Source: an uncultured Anaerosolibacter sp. (GTDB lineage Bacteria; Bacillota_A; Clostridia; Peptostreptococcales; Thermotaleaceae). Taken from it: a DNA stretch of 40,743 nt. The stretch covers positions 1 to 40,743 of the forward strand of contig CALECF010000097.1 of assembly GCA_937948705.1 (NCBI GenBank). Direction: 5' to 3'. The notes beneath the pieces are model-generated. The model was not told the origin of the DNA and did no database searches. It saw only the letters and a list, made by a program, of their open reading frames with translations. The position numbers and the translations under genes are program-made. Of the stretch, positions 1 to 7,059 are shown piece by piece; position 1 is the first letter of the stretch, and each line of letters opens with the position of its first letter.

Positions 1-842
1 TATATTTTACTACCAAGGGTTTGTTCAAGAGATGCTAATTCTGCAAACTCAGACCCATTGTCAGCTGTAATACTTTTAAAGATTTTAGAAAAGGCGTCTG
101 TGGTCTCACTCGCTAAGGCTTTAAGCTCATTTTTAACAGCATCGGCTGATTTATCTAGAATAAGTCTAATAATCTCTTTGCGCGTTTTTCGTTCAGTCAT
201 GGTTAATAAAACAGCATCTGATTTGTTCTTTTTACCTATTACTGTGTCAATCTCCCAATGACCAAATTCAGTACGGTTGTTGATGTGCTCAGGGCGCTCA
301 TCGATACTTGTTCCAAGGTGCTTTTTATGTTTTCTCACTCGACTATTCTTAGGAGAGCGCCTGACTTTCAATGGCAAGTCTATATTTGCTATTTTTATAA
401 GGCCAGCATCGATGTAGTTGTAAAGGGTTTTTGTACAGACCATTGCTTCTCTGGGAAACTTGCCTTGGACACGGGCTACGCCGCATATAGCATCTATAGA
501 ATGTTTTTTATTGTAGAACAAATCCATGGTATGTTCAATAAAGGCACTACACTGAAGAAATTTAAACTTTGTGCCACAGTTCTTACGATTTTTTTCATAG
601 ACAGCCTGACCTGTATCTGGGAAATAAATCATTTGCTCTTTGTACCCCTTAATTTGTGGGACCGTGCCACGTTTAAGCTCGTTTCTAATCGTATTTGAGG
701 CTCGTCCTAATCGCTTTCCAATCTCATAGGGAGTTAGGCCTTCAGCAATCAATAACTGTATTTGACCACGTTCATAGGCATTTAAATGTTTATTTTTGCG
801 GGATAATGGTGTATCATTATAGTAATTCATAGTGTGAACCAT
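1..842 (-). CDS. IS30-family transposase, partial at left edge
   Basis: This gene encodes a DDE transposase that would move its own insertion sequence. It is read on the minus strand from ATG at 842 (or 830) and stays open without a frameshift to the window edge, about 280 residues of a usual 320-350. The N-terminus has the IS30 helix-turn-helix region, with RGQIQLLIAEGLTPYEIG followed by KRLGRASNTIRNELKRG. The catalytic core shows HWEIDTVIG (first Asp) and TADNGSEF (second Asp). The catalytic Glu would lie outside the window. The upstream stretch 843-900 contains CAGTTGGAACCACTA, which may belong to the terminal inverted repeat, but the other end is not visible so the element boundary is unproven. 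The family call is firm. Whether the copy is intact cannot be judged. Confidence 0.93.
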   Translation of the reverse strand, partial: MVHTMNYYNDTPLSRKNKHLNAYERGQIQLLIAEGLTPYEIGKRLGRASNTIRNELKRGTVPQIKGYKEQMIYFPDTGQAVYEKNRKNCGTKFKFLQCSAFIEHTMDLFYNKKHSIDAICGVARVQGKFPREAMVCTKTLYNYIDAGLIKIANIDLPLKVRRSPKNSRVRKHKKHLGTSIDERPEHINNRTEFGHWEIDTVIGKKNKSDAVLLTMTERKTRKEIIRLILDKSADAVKNELKALASETTDAFSKIFKSITADNGSEFAELASLEQTLGSKI

Positions 843-948
843 CCTGTAATTAGTTATTTTGTGGTGATCTAATTATATTACAGTTGGAACCACTATGGAT
901 TTTTTTAGTTCAATTTCATTTTACAATGAAGCTTTAAAAAATAAAAAA

Positions 949-995
949 TAGTTAGCGCTATAACCCTCTTTAAATAAGGACTACAGCGCTAACTA
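949..995 (-). terminator. Terminator of the 70-residue ORF
   Basis: An 11-bp perfect stem (TAGTTAGCGCT at 949-959 with AGCGCTAACTA at 985-995) is followed, on the minus strand, by a T-rich run. It lies just downstream of the stop at 1020 and is a good rho-independent terminator for that gene. Confidence 0.75.
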
Positions 996-1019
996 AGGAC
1001 TAAAAGGAATAAGACTTAA

Positions 1020-1232
1020 CTATTTGTTTTGCCAGGAACCATCTTCAGTACATACGGTTTCTGACCCGTCTCTGTTTTTTATTACTGAATCAACAGCATA
1101 TCTTTGATGGTTAAAAAGACAGAATGGGTCTTCACCAGCATTTCCAACCGGTTTTTTTGAAATTGTCTTTGCGTCATCTGGAGGTGTTATAAGATTGACA
1201 GAGATACTATCTTGCTTTTTATGATTCTGCAT
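1020..1232 (-). CDS. Small hypothetical protein (70 aa)
   Basis: This is a short ORF starting at ATG 1232, followed by its own terminator. I do not recognise it with confidence. The N-terminal half is polar (QNHKKQDSISVNL). The C-terminal half has a compact pattern, FCLFNHQRYAVDSVIKN then VCTEDGSW, with two cysteines flanking a possible small beta domain. That pattern is loosely reminiscent of DUF1496-type proteins, but this is only a resemblance from memory. It has no signal peptide or membrane segment. It sits downstream of the Spo0E-like and cyclase-like genes on the same strand, but 316 bases from the nearest one, so it is probably transcribed alone. The existence of the gene is supported mainly by the terminator. 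Confidence 0.5.
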   Translation of the reverse strand: MQNHKKQDSISVNLITPPDDAKTISKKPVGNAGEDPFCLFNHQRYAVDSVIKNRDGSETVCTEDGSWQNK

Positions 1233-1548
1233 AGTATCAATCCTTCCATAATTTTGATTGGGCTAAATAATTAAGCCTACTATAAATATGTGTAATAATC
1301 ATTTAAAAGATTCAGTTTGAAATAATTATAAATGAAGAAATATTGTCCATTTTATGATCAAACACAATTCTCATCCATCATGTTTTGAAATTTTCGTGGG
1401 TTACACTTACTTATGGCTTGGGGAATACAAGAATAGGAATGTGCAAATGTCTAGTATTACAGAGAAAGCAGGAGAAGTTAATTGTTTGATGTGACAGACC
1501 TGGGAGGATGAGCAAGATTTTTGGAAAAACAATGAGATAAGCATACAA
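1233..1548. other. Intergenic, no supportable gene
   Basis: No convincing coding region was found on either strand. A short plus-strand reading (GGAGG near 1502, then ATGAGCAAGATT) stops after ten codons. The stretch separates two minus-strand genes and should contain the promoter of the 70-residue ORF, but no clear -35/-10 pair stands out. Confidence 0.5.
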
Positions 1549-1719
1549 TTAAAACTTTCTACGAATCATTTCGTTATATTTTGAAATAGCAGCATTAAGA
1601 ATCTCACTAGCAGAGATGACTTCGGGGTCTTGGAAGTCTTCACCTTTCTGTTCAATTAATCTATGTAAGCTGCTCCTAAGTTTTTCAATATCTTTAAGTA
1701 ATTCACGAAGCTCAGACAA
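1549..1719 (-). CDS. Spo0E-like aspartyl-phosphate phosphatase
   Basis: Spo0E-family proteins dephosphorylate Spo0A~P and so restrain entry into sporulation. The product is about 56 residues, typical of the family. It has two helices: an N-terminal SELRELLKDIEKLRSSLHRL and a C-terminal ISASEILNAAISKYNEM. The latter aligns with the family signature that is SQELD in Bacillus and SxxLN in many clostridia. I place the start at TTG 1719 because AGGTGGTGAT, nearly complementary to the 16S rRNA tail, ends five bases before it. The two GTG codons further upstream (1731, 1728) lie inside that ribosome binding site. The gene stands alone with long flanks, close to an IS30 copy. Its partner Spo0A is not in the window. 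Confidence 0.85.
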   Translation of the reverse strand: MSELRELLKDIEKLRSSLHRLIEQKGEDFQDPEVISASEILNAAISKYNEMIRRKF

Positions 1720-2230
1720 GTCTATCACCACCTAGTAAGTAGAGTTAGACAGAATTCAGAAAAATATACGTTTAATTTACTGTTAGAATACATAAAAGTA
1801 GAGCTCATATCACATAGATAAGAGCCCATTAAAGAGGAGGAAGTAAATGTTGCTATCAATTTTATAGCCAATAAGAATATGTCCCAATCAAGAAATGTTA
1901 TTTAATATAAAGAGTATAGGATCTACTCATGGCTTATAGGTCATTCCAGGAGGTGTCTAAGTAAATACCTATACTCTCAATATAAAAAGTATTACCAGAT
2001 AATAATTTTCAATACATGAGAATGAAAAAAGAGAATGAGGTGAATATCAAATAATATATAGGTAAAACCTAACAATCTGTTGATCACCTTTCTCTATAGA
2101 AGATATATGTTTGGATGTATAAACTTATGAAAGTTTTCTGTGGAACCCGTCCCACGAAATAATCATCAATGAATATAAAGGAAATGGAGTAGTTGGAATT
2201 TCCTATCAAACTGAGTTTTGTGGTTGTTTA
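1720..2230. other. 500-base gap with several inverted repeats
   Basis: No supportable gene was found. The stretch holds a perfect 10-bp inverted repeat (1911-1920 with 1968-1977), a small hairpin GGTAAAACC near 2061, an imperfect hairpin TTTCTGTGG/CCACGAAA (2135-2143 with 2152-2159) and GGAAAT/ATTTCC (2180-2185 with 2198-2203). The last could act as a weak terminator for the cyclase-like gene. A near-ideal ribosome binding site at 1833-1840 precedes ATG 1847, but that frame closes after six codons. Confidence 0.55.
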
Positions 2231-2983
2231 CTATTCCTCTTCTTTGAGCTCCACGTTCTTTTTAAAAACCTTGTGGTCCCTATAGTTACGCTTATCTAGA
2301 ATTTTTACCTCTTCTGAGTTTAAAATGAAACTCTCTCTACAGTAGTTTTGCAGCCATTGGAGTTTATTCTTTACACCCATATCCACCACAGTTTCTAAAT
2401 TTAAGAGTAGATTTTCTTGAATATGATAGTAAATGTCGTAGATTTCTGTTTTAAAATTCAAGATATTACTAAATCTTGATAAGGTGTCAATATATCTAGC
2501 GCCATCAAAATCTACAGCGTGATGTAAGTCATATCCGTCACCCATGTTACCATCTATGATGATTCTAGGGTATATTGCATATTTTGATTCCATTTCATGA
2601 GCTCTTACTAAAGCAGGTCCAAAGACGAAATTTCCTTTATGACACAGCTTCCCCTTTGTTATTCCTCCCCGGACCATGATACCCTTCATCAATAAAGATA
2701 TGTGGAGGTACATGACATCGTGAATGATACTGCATTCATCTTCTTCTGTTTCTATAAGATAAGATATTACAATATTGTCTGAAAATAGAGCAATCTGCGA
2801 AGTATCATCTTCCCTCTTATAACTACGTTCCTTCATTTTTTTCATTTTTGATAAAGCAGTGATGATTACATTAAAAACTTCTTCATTATCCTCAGATTTA
2901 CAAATCATATCTTTAAAGCCTAAGATGTCAATAAAAGCTACATATCTATCTTCATATTCCAATGAATGAATATCGATATTCAT
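2231..2983 (-). CDS. Orphan class III nucleotidyl-cyclase-like protein
   Basis: The 250-residue product carries the landmarks of a class III adenylate/guanylate cyclase fold. FIDILGFKD (residues 17-25) matches the FDIxGFT signature, with Asp19 as a predicted metal ligand. LFSDNIVIS (66-74) supplies the second Asp (69). VRGGITKG (104-111) and FGPALVRAHEME (120-131) match the later RxGIxxG and NxAxxLE regions. The protein is cytosolic, with no membrane or sensor domain. Cyclases of this stand-alone type include those of Pycsar antiphage systems, which make cCMP or cUMP. That parallel is inference, and no TM or TIR effector gene lies beside it. The start ATG 2983 follows a weak GGAGG-like site (ccctccg on the plus strand). 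The gene is flanked by long gene-poor DNA and may be an acquired gene. Confidence 0.7.
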   Translation of the reverse strand: MNIDIHSLEYEDRYVAFIDILGFKDMICKSEDNEEVFNVIITALSKMKKMKERSYKREDDTSQIALFSDNIVISYLIETEEDECSIIHDVMYLHISLLMKGIMVRGGITKGKLCHKGNFVFGPALVRAHEMESKYAIYPRIIIDGNMGDGYDLHHAVDFDGARYIDTLSRFSNILNFKTEIYDIYYHIQENLLLNLETVVDMGVKNKLQWLQNYCRESFILNSEEVKILDKRNYRDHKVFKKNVELKEEE

Positions 2984-3203
2984 ATTTTCCCTCCGTTTAT
3001 CCGTTGTTACATAAATTCTAGCCTATTATGCGCAAATCAAATCATGATCATTCTTGTAATGGGAACCGGATATATCTTGATGTAAAATAACAAGGCTATT
3101 AGATCATTCTAAGACAAGACATAAAGAATCCCTATACTTATTTTCTACGATTTTTGCAAAATCCCTGCTAAAGCTGTAAATAGAGAACGTTGTATGGCGT
3201 GAT

Positions 3204-3226
3204 GAATAATTTATGCGTAATTATTC
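3204..3226. promoter_or_regulatory. Dyad upstream of thioesterase gene
   Basis: A perfect 8-bp inverted repeat, GAATAATT and AATTATTC, is separated by seven bases. It ends about 48 bases before the thioesterase start. It could be an operator or a leader hairpin. No regulator is linked to it. Confidence 0.4.
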
Positions 3227-3274
3227 TATTTGGTGGTACATATAGAATATAAATACACAAAGGAGGAGATGACA

Positions 3275-3700
3275 ATGCTAGAACTTCCTAAAATTCAAAA
3301 AGGTGTATCCGTTATTATTCAGAAAGAAATCAAAGAAGAGGACACTGCACTAAACTATGGTAGCGGAAGATTAGAGAATCTATTGGCAACGCCATCTTTA
3401 GTTGCTTTGATGATTGAGGGAGCGGTGAAGCTGATTGATGATAAGCTGCCTGAAGACATTATCACAGTTGGGAAAATGGTCCTTATCGAGCATGAAAAGC
3501 CAACAGGACTGGGCGCTACGGTCAGTGTAAAGGTAGAGGTAAAAGAGTTTGATGGAATAAAACTTGTATTTGAAATGACAGCTTATGATGAAATTGGTAT
3601 GATTGGTCGAGGCAGTCATGAAAGATGGATTGTCAACAAAAATTCATTGCTCGAAAGGGCGATGGAGAGAGCAGAAAAATTGAAAAATAAAGATTTTTAG
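3275..3700 (+). CDS. Hot-dog thioesterase, FlK-like
   Basis: The 141-residue product resembles the fluoroacetyl-CoA thioesterase (FlK) family, which hydrolyses small acyl-CoA thioesters. The residues corresponding to the FlK catalytic set are visible: Thr39 in LLATPSLVALM, Glu48 in IEGA and His73 in LIEHEKPTGLGATV. The rest forms the hot-dog sheet. Most clostridial members are annotated only as thioesterase family proteins and their real substrate is unknown. ATG 3275 is chosen because AGGAGG at 3261-3266 is eight bases away. ATG 3269 is too close to it, and an upstream GTG at 3230 lacks its own site. The gene is monocistronic, with a 12-bp-stem terminator directly after the stop. Confidence 0.85.
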   Translation: MLELPKIQKGVSVIIQKEIKEEDTALNYGSGRLENLLATPSLVALMIEGAVKLIDDKLPEDIITVGKMVLIEHEKPTGLGATVSVKVEVKEFDGIKLVFEMTAYDEIGMIGRGSHERWIVNKNSLLERAMERAEKLKNKDF

Positions 3701-3701
3701 T

Positions 3702-3739
3702 AAAGGAGAATGCTGCATATCCATGTGGCATTCTCCTTT
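3702..3739 (+). terminator. Terminator of thioesterase gene
   Basis: The 12-bp stem is AAAGGAGAATGC (3702-3713) with GCATTCTCCTTT (3728-3739). It starts right after the stop codon. The T tract is short. Confidence 0.75.
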
Positions 3740-3798
3740 GTTAAAAGCTATAGGCTTATTTATGATGACAACTGGTAGAATCCTACCTCAGGGAGTAG

Positions 3799-3930
3799 GA
3801 GAATCTAAAGATCACTATTAGTGGAGGCGTCACGGAGTGGACGGAGGAAAGTGCGTTAGAGTTGGTAAAGCGAGCCGATGACCTGCTGTATAAAGGGAAA
3901 AACAATGGAAGAAATCGAATGGAAAGATGA
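3799..3930 (+). pseudogene. 3' stump of a GGDEF (diguanylate cyclase) gene
   Basis: This frame reads ENLKITISGGVTEWTEE, then SALELVKRADDLLYKGKNNG and RNRMER, and stops at 3928-3930. It matches the last 40 residues of GGDEF domains: the SIGV strand, the xxLLKRADxALYxAK helix and the NNGRN end. A TAG at 3796-3798 closes the frame immediately upstream and no start codon precedes it, so only the C-terminal tail remains. The upstream sequence in other frames does not restore the GGDEF motif. In an overlapping frame from ATG 3905 the DNA reads MEEIEWKDDY, then IRRIPNFIEQEKQMW and a stop. This faintly recalls the start of a bacteriohemerythrin and may be a second relic. It is a decayed gene, not functional as a cyclase. 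Confidence 0.7.
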
Positions 3931-4031
3931 TTATATCAGAAGAATCCCTAATTTTATTGAACAAGAGAAACAGATGTGGTAACCTAGATATGAAACAAAT
4001 TGACCTAGTGGCGACAGGAGGGGGATTCGTA

Positions 4032-4676
4032 ATGTTTAACAGTATTCAAGGCGTTATATTCGATTTGGACGGAACCCTTGTAGATTCTATGTGGATATGG
4101 AAGCAGATCGATATTGATTATTTAGAAAAGAGGGGCTTGAACCTGCCTTTGAATTTACAAAAAGAAATAGAGGGTATGAGCTTTACCGAAACGGCGTACT
4201 ATTTCAAAGAGAGATTTTCATTGATAGATACCATTGACGAGATCAAAGAAGAGTGGTTGGGCATGGCTGAAGATTTTTATGCCACAAGGATTACCTTAAA
4301 AAAAGGTGTAATTCCCTTCTTAAACTACTTGAAAGAGAACAATATAAAAATAGGTATAGGAACGAGCAATGCAAGGGAATTGGCTGAGGCTGTATTGAGA
4401 AACCATAATATTCTCCATTATTTTGATTCCATTCGAACCTCCTGTGAGGTGGAGAAGGGTAAACCCCATCCCGATGTATTTTTAAAGGTGGCTGAAGATT
4501 TACAGGTTATCCCTAAACAGTGTGTTGTTTTCGAGGACACCTATGCTGGTGTTTTGGCAGGGAAACGGGCGGGTATGCAAGTTGTTGCCATTGCCGATGA
4601 GCATTCTTTCCCCTATAAGCAGGAAATTTGCTCGCTGGCAGACAAATATATCGAGGATTATGAAGCAATAGCCTAA
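4032..4676 (+). CDS. HAD-superfamily phosphatase (beta-phosphoglucomutase-like)
   Basis: The 214-residue protein is a cytosolic HAD subfamily I hydrolase that would dephosphorylate or isomerise a small sugar phosphate or similar metabolite. Motif I is VIFDLDGTLVDS (nucleophile Asp11, acid/base Asp13). A helical cap follows at about 17-90. Motif II is GIGTSNA, the motif III lysine lies in EKGKPHPDVF, and motif IV is VFEDTYAGV. The start ATG 4032 follows AGGAGGGGG by a good spacing. An open frame extends upstream to 3927 but has no ribosome site and overlaps the GGDEF relic. The substrate cannot be read from sequence. A hairpin terminator overlaps the stop. Confidence 0.9.
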   Translation: MFNSIQGVIFDLDGTLVDSMWIWKQIDIDYLEKRGLNLPLNLQKEIEGMSFTETAYYFKERFSLIDTIDEIKEEWLGMAEDFYATRITLKKGVIPFLNYLKENNIKIGIGTSNARELAEAVLRNHNILHYFDSIRTSCEVEKGKPHPDVFLKVAEDLQVIPKQCVVFEDTYAGVLAGKRAGMQVVAIADEHSFPYKQEICSLADKYIEDYEAIA

Positions 4677-4698
4677 AGCCGAGTACATACTCGGCTTT
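4675..4698 (+). terminator. Terminator of HAD gene
   Basis: The 10-bp stem is AAAGCCGAGT with ACTCGGCTTT and a four-base loop. It overlaps the stop codon, with an AT-rich tail. Confidence 0.7.
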
Positions 4699-4807
4699 AT
4701 AAATGTTTTGGGAAGTGCATATTCCGTTCGGATTGATAGGAAAATAGGATTAGGTAAAATATTTGAGTGGGTGGGTATTTAATCCTTTTGTAAAGCGGTG
4801 AAGAAAT

Positions 4808-5452
4808 ATGATATTAATTGTAAAAAAAGAACAACGAGAGGCGTTAGACTACTTATATCAGCGACTAAAGGATGATGAAGTAAGGGTTAAAAGCAAGGAG
4901 AGTAAGAAACAATCCTTTCGACACAGTGCCGAGGGGCGATTCAATCATACGATAGCGGTGCTCTACCATGCCAGGGAGATTTTTAGCAAGGTCATATGCA
5001 ACAAAGAGGTGGTAGAGATGGCGGCGATTCTCCATGATATCGCCAAAATTGCCGACGACACCCATCATGAAGAAACGGGAGCAACCGTAGCGAAGATTTA
5101 TCTAGAGCATAAAGGATATAAGCAAGGGTTTATCCAACAGGTGGTGGAGTGTATTCGTCTACATAATCGAAAAAGGGAAACACCCACGGCATCCATCGAG
5201 GTGAGAATCATTCAGGATGCAGATCTATTGGATAAAAAGGTGCTTCATGAGGTGCAGCATTTACAAACAAGAAGACTAGGGGAAGAAGAAACAAAAAGGG
5301 AATATAAAAGAATAATGAAAACTTACGAGGAAAATCTGAAGAATTATGCCGATCGGGCGAATTTCCCTTTTGTAAAACGTCAGATACTGGATGTCATTGA
5401 CAGAATGGAAAAGGAAATCAATGGGAAGAGAACTAACTCCCGAGTGATTTGA
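4808..5452 (+). CDS. HD-domain phosphohydrolase
   Basis: The 214-residue HD-superfamily metal-dependent hydrolase probably acts on a nucleotide or phosphate ester. The metal ligands are visible: His47 in FNHTIAVLYHA, His76-Asp77 in AAILHDIAK and an Asp in IIQDADLLD near residue 138. The C-terminal third is a charged helical region rich in Lys and Glu. The ribosome binding site before ATG 4808 is weak (GCGGTGAAGAA). The gene lies 38 bases before the rRNA methyltransferase and may be cotranscribed with it. The specific substrate is unknown, and HD proteins of this size are mostly uncharacterised. Confidence 0.85.
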   Translation: MILIVKKEQREALDYLYQRLKDDEVRVKSKESKKQSFRHSAEGRFNHTIAVLYHAREIFSKVICNKEVVEMAAILHDIAKIADDTHHEETGATVAKIYLEHKGYKQGFIQQVVECIRLHNRKRETPTASIEVRIIQDADLLDKKVLHEVQHLQTRRLGEEETKREYKRIMKTYEENLKNYADRANFPFVKRQILDVIDRMEKEINGKRTNSRVI

Positions 5453-5490
5453 GTATGACATTCACGAACATAGGATAAGGAGTGGCTTTG

Positions 5491-6846
5491 ATGAAAAAAA
5501 GAGAACTATTGGAACTGAGAATCGAGGAGGTTGAGTTTCCTTCTAAGGGAATTGCCTATTATGAAGGAAAGCCTGTATACATAAAAAACGCCCTGCAAGG
5601 ACAAAAGGTAAGGGTTTTAATCAATAAGGTGAGGGAGGAATATGCAGAAGGAAAGGTCCAGGAAATCATAGAACGATCTCCTTGGGAGCAGGAATCCTTC
5701 TGTACCCACTACGGAATATGTGGAGGATGCGCCCATCAAACATTGACCTATGAGAGGCAGTTGGAGATGAAAGCAGAACAGGTAAAAAGGCTCTTGGATA
5801 CTGCAGGGATTGAAAATTATACCTTTCTTGGTATTGAAGGCAGCCCAGAGGAATTTGCCTATCGAAATAAGATGGAATATTCCTTTGGTGATGTAGAGCG
5901 GGGTGGGGAGCTCACCCTGGGCATGCATGAAAAAGGGAAGTTTAATTCCGTTGTGACGGTGGATCAATGTAAAATCGCCGATGAAGACTTTAATATCATT
6001 CTTCGAACTACCCTGGAATATTTCAAAAGCAAGGGTGTTCCTAAATATAATAGTAAATCCCATAAAGGCTATTTAAGGCATTTTATTGTGCGAAAAGCCA
6101 AACGAACAGGGGAAACTTTGGTGAATATCGTAACCTCAACTCAAATTCAGTTTGACATGGGAGAATGGGTGGCATTGATCAGAGGACTTAACCTAGAAGG
6201 TACTTTGGTAGGCATTCTTCATACCTACAATGATAATATTTCTGATGTGGTTATTAGCGAAAGAACGGATACTTTATGGGGTCAGGATTATTTTACAGAG
6301 GAGATTCTGGGTTTGAAATTTAAGATCTCTGCCTTCTCGTTTTTTCAAACGAACTCCTTAGGTGCCGAAAAGCTTTATGGTATTGCTTTGGATTTCATGG
6401 GAAATACCGACAACAAGACGATTTTCGATCTCTATAGCGGTACAGGAACCATTGGTCAAATTATGGCAAAAAAGGCAAAACAGGTGATCGGTATTGAACT
6501 CATCGAGGAGGCTGTTGAAGCTGCCAATAACAATGCAAAGATGAATGGTTTGGACAACTGTACCTTCATCGCTGGCGATGTCTTGAAGAAGATTGATGAG
6601 CTAAGTGTAAAGCCTGAGATCATTATCTTAGATCCACCGAGGGTGGGCGTACATCCAAAAGCATTACAGAAGATACTAAGATACAGAGCACCAGAGTTAA
6701 TCTATGTATCGTGTAACCCTAAAACTTTAGCTGAGAATTTAAAAGACGCCCAGCTAGCAGGATACAAGGTGGATAAGGTAAAGGTCATGGATATGTTTCC
6801 CCATACGCCCCACGTGGAGACTGTCGTCCGTCTATATAGAGGATAG
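5491..6846 (+). CDS. rlmD: 23S rRNA (uracil-5-)-methyltransferase, RlmD/RumA family
   Basis: The enzyme uses SAM to methylate carbon 5 of a uridine in 23S rRNA. Domains run in order: an N-terminal TRAM/OB domain (about 5-62), a 4Fe-4S cluster motif with Cys71, Cys77, Cys80 (FCTHYGICGGC) and a fourth Cys near 160 (VDQCKI), a central domain, and the C-terminal Rossmann methyltransferase. The latter shows FDLYSGTGTIGQ for SAM, LDPPRVG, the nucleophilic Cys in YVSCNPKTL and the Glu base in HVETVV. The length of 451 residues is normal. ATG 5491 is chosen over GTG 5482 because GGAG at 5478-5481 is nine bases before ATG and abuts the GTG. Gram-positive relatives carry names RlmCD or RlmD, and the exact target uridine is not decided here. 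Confidence 0.93.
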   Translation: MKKRELLELRIEEVEFPSKGIAYYEGKPVYIKNALQGQKVRVLINKVREEYAEGKVQEIIERSPWEQESFCTHYGICGGCAHQTLTYERQLEMKAEQVKRLLDTAGIENYTFLGIEGSPEEFAYRNKMEYSFGDVERGGELTLGMHEKGKFNSVVTVDQCKIADEDFNIILRTTLEYFKSKGVPKYNSKSHKGYLRHFIVRKAKRTGETLVNIVTSTQIQFDMGEWVALIRGLNLEGTLVGILHTYNDNISDVVISERTDTLWGQDYFTEEILGLKFKISAFSFFQTNSLGAEKLYGIALDFMGNTDNKTIFDLYSGTGTIGQIMAKKAKQVIGIELIEEAVEAANNNAKMNGLDNCTFIAGDVLKKIDELSVKPEIIILDPPRVGVHPKALQKILRYRAPELIYVSCNPKTLAENLKDAQLAGYKVDKVKVMDMFPHTPHVETVVRLYRG

Positions 6847-6862
6847 TAAAGGAGCATAAGTT

Positions 6863-7021
6863 ATGTCAAATAATAATATTGAACGAATGAAAAAGTTAAT
6901 TGAAGAAAAAAAGAAGATAAGTGCACAACAGGGTTCCATCGATGAAAAACCGAATCAGAAGACTGGAGGTAGTCGCAAGGCTTTTAAAAGTACAAAACGA
7001 GGCGGATTTTTTGATAAGTAG
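6863..7021 (+). CDS. Small basic conserved protein (52 aa)
   Basis: The short ORF starts at ATG 6863 behind a clear AAAGGAG site, 16 bases after the methyltransferase stop, so it is probably translated from the same mRNA. The product begins SNNNIERMKKLIEEKKK, a charged helix. It continues with a polar Gln- and Lys-rich linker and ends in the basic tail TKRGGFFDK. Small proteins of this shape occur next to RumA-like genes in other clostridia as far as I recall, without known function. The basic tail and the rRNA-enzyme neighbour make RNA or ribosome binding conceivable, but this is inference. Confidence 0.7.
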   Translation: MSNNNIERMKKLIEEKKKISAQQGSIDEKPNQKTGGSRKAFKSTKRGGFFDK

Positions 7022-7059
7022 TAAGTGTTAAAATATGAACTTTGAAAGAGGATAACAAT

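Noticed and set aside
58..698. Two plus-strand open frames (67 and 146 codons)
   Set aside because: They are shadows of the IS30 transposase on the minus strand, which is uninterrupted and has clear family motifs.
1833..1867. Tiny ORF (MLLSIL) behind an ideal ribosome site
   Set aside because: It has six codons with no downstream gene on the same strand to be controlled by a leader peptide.
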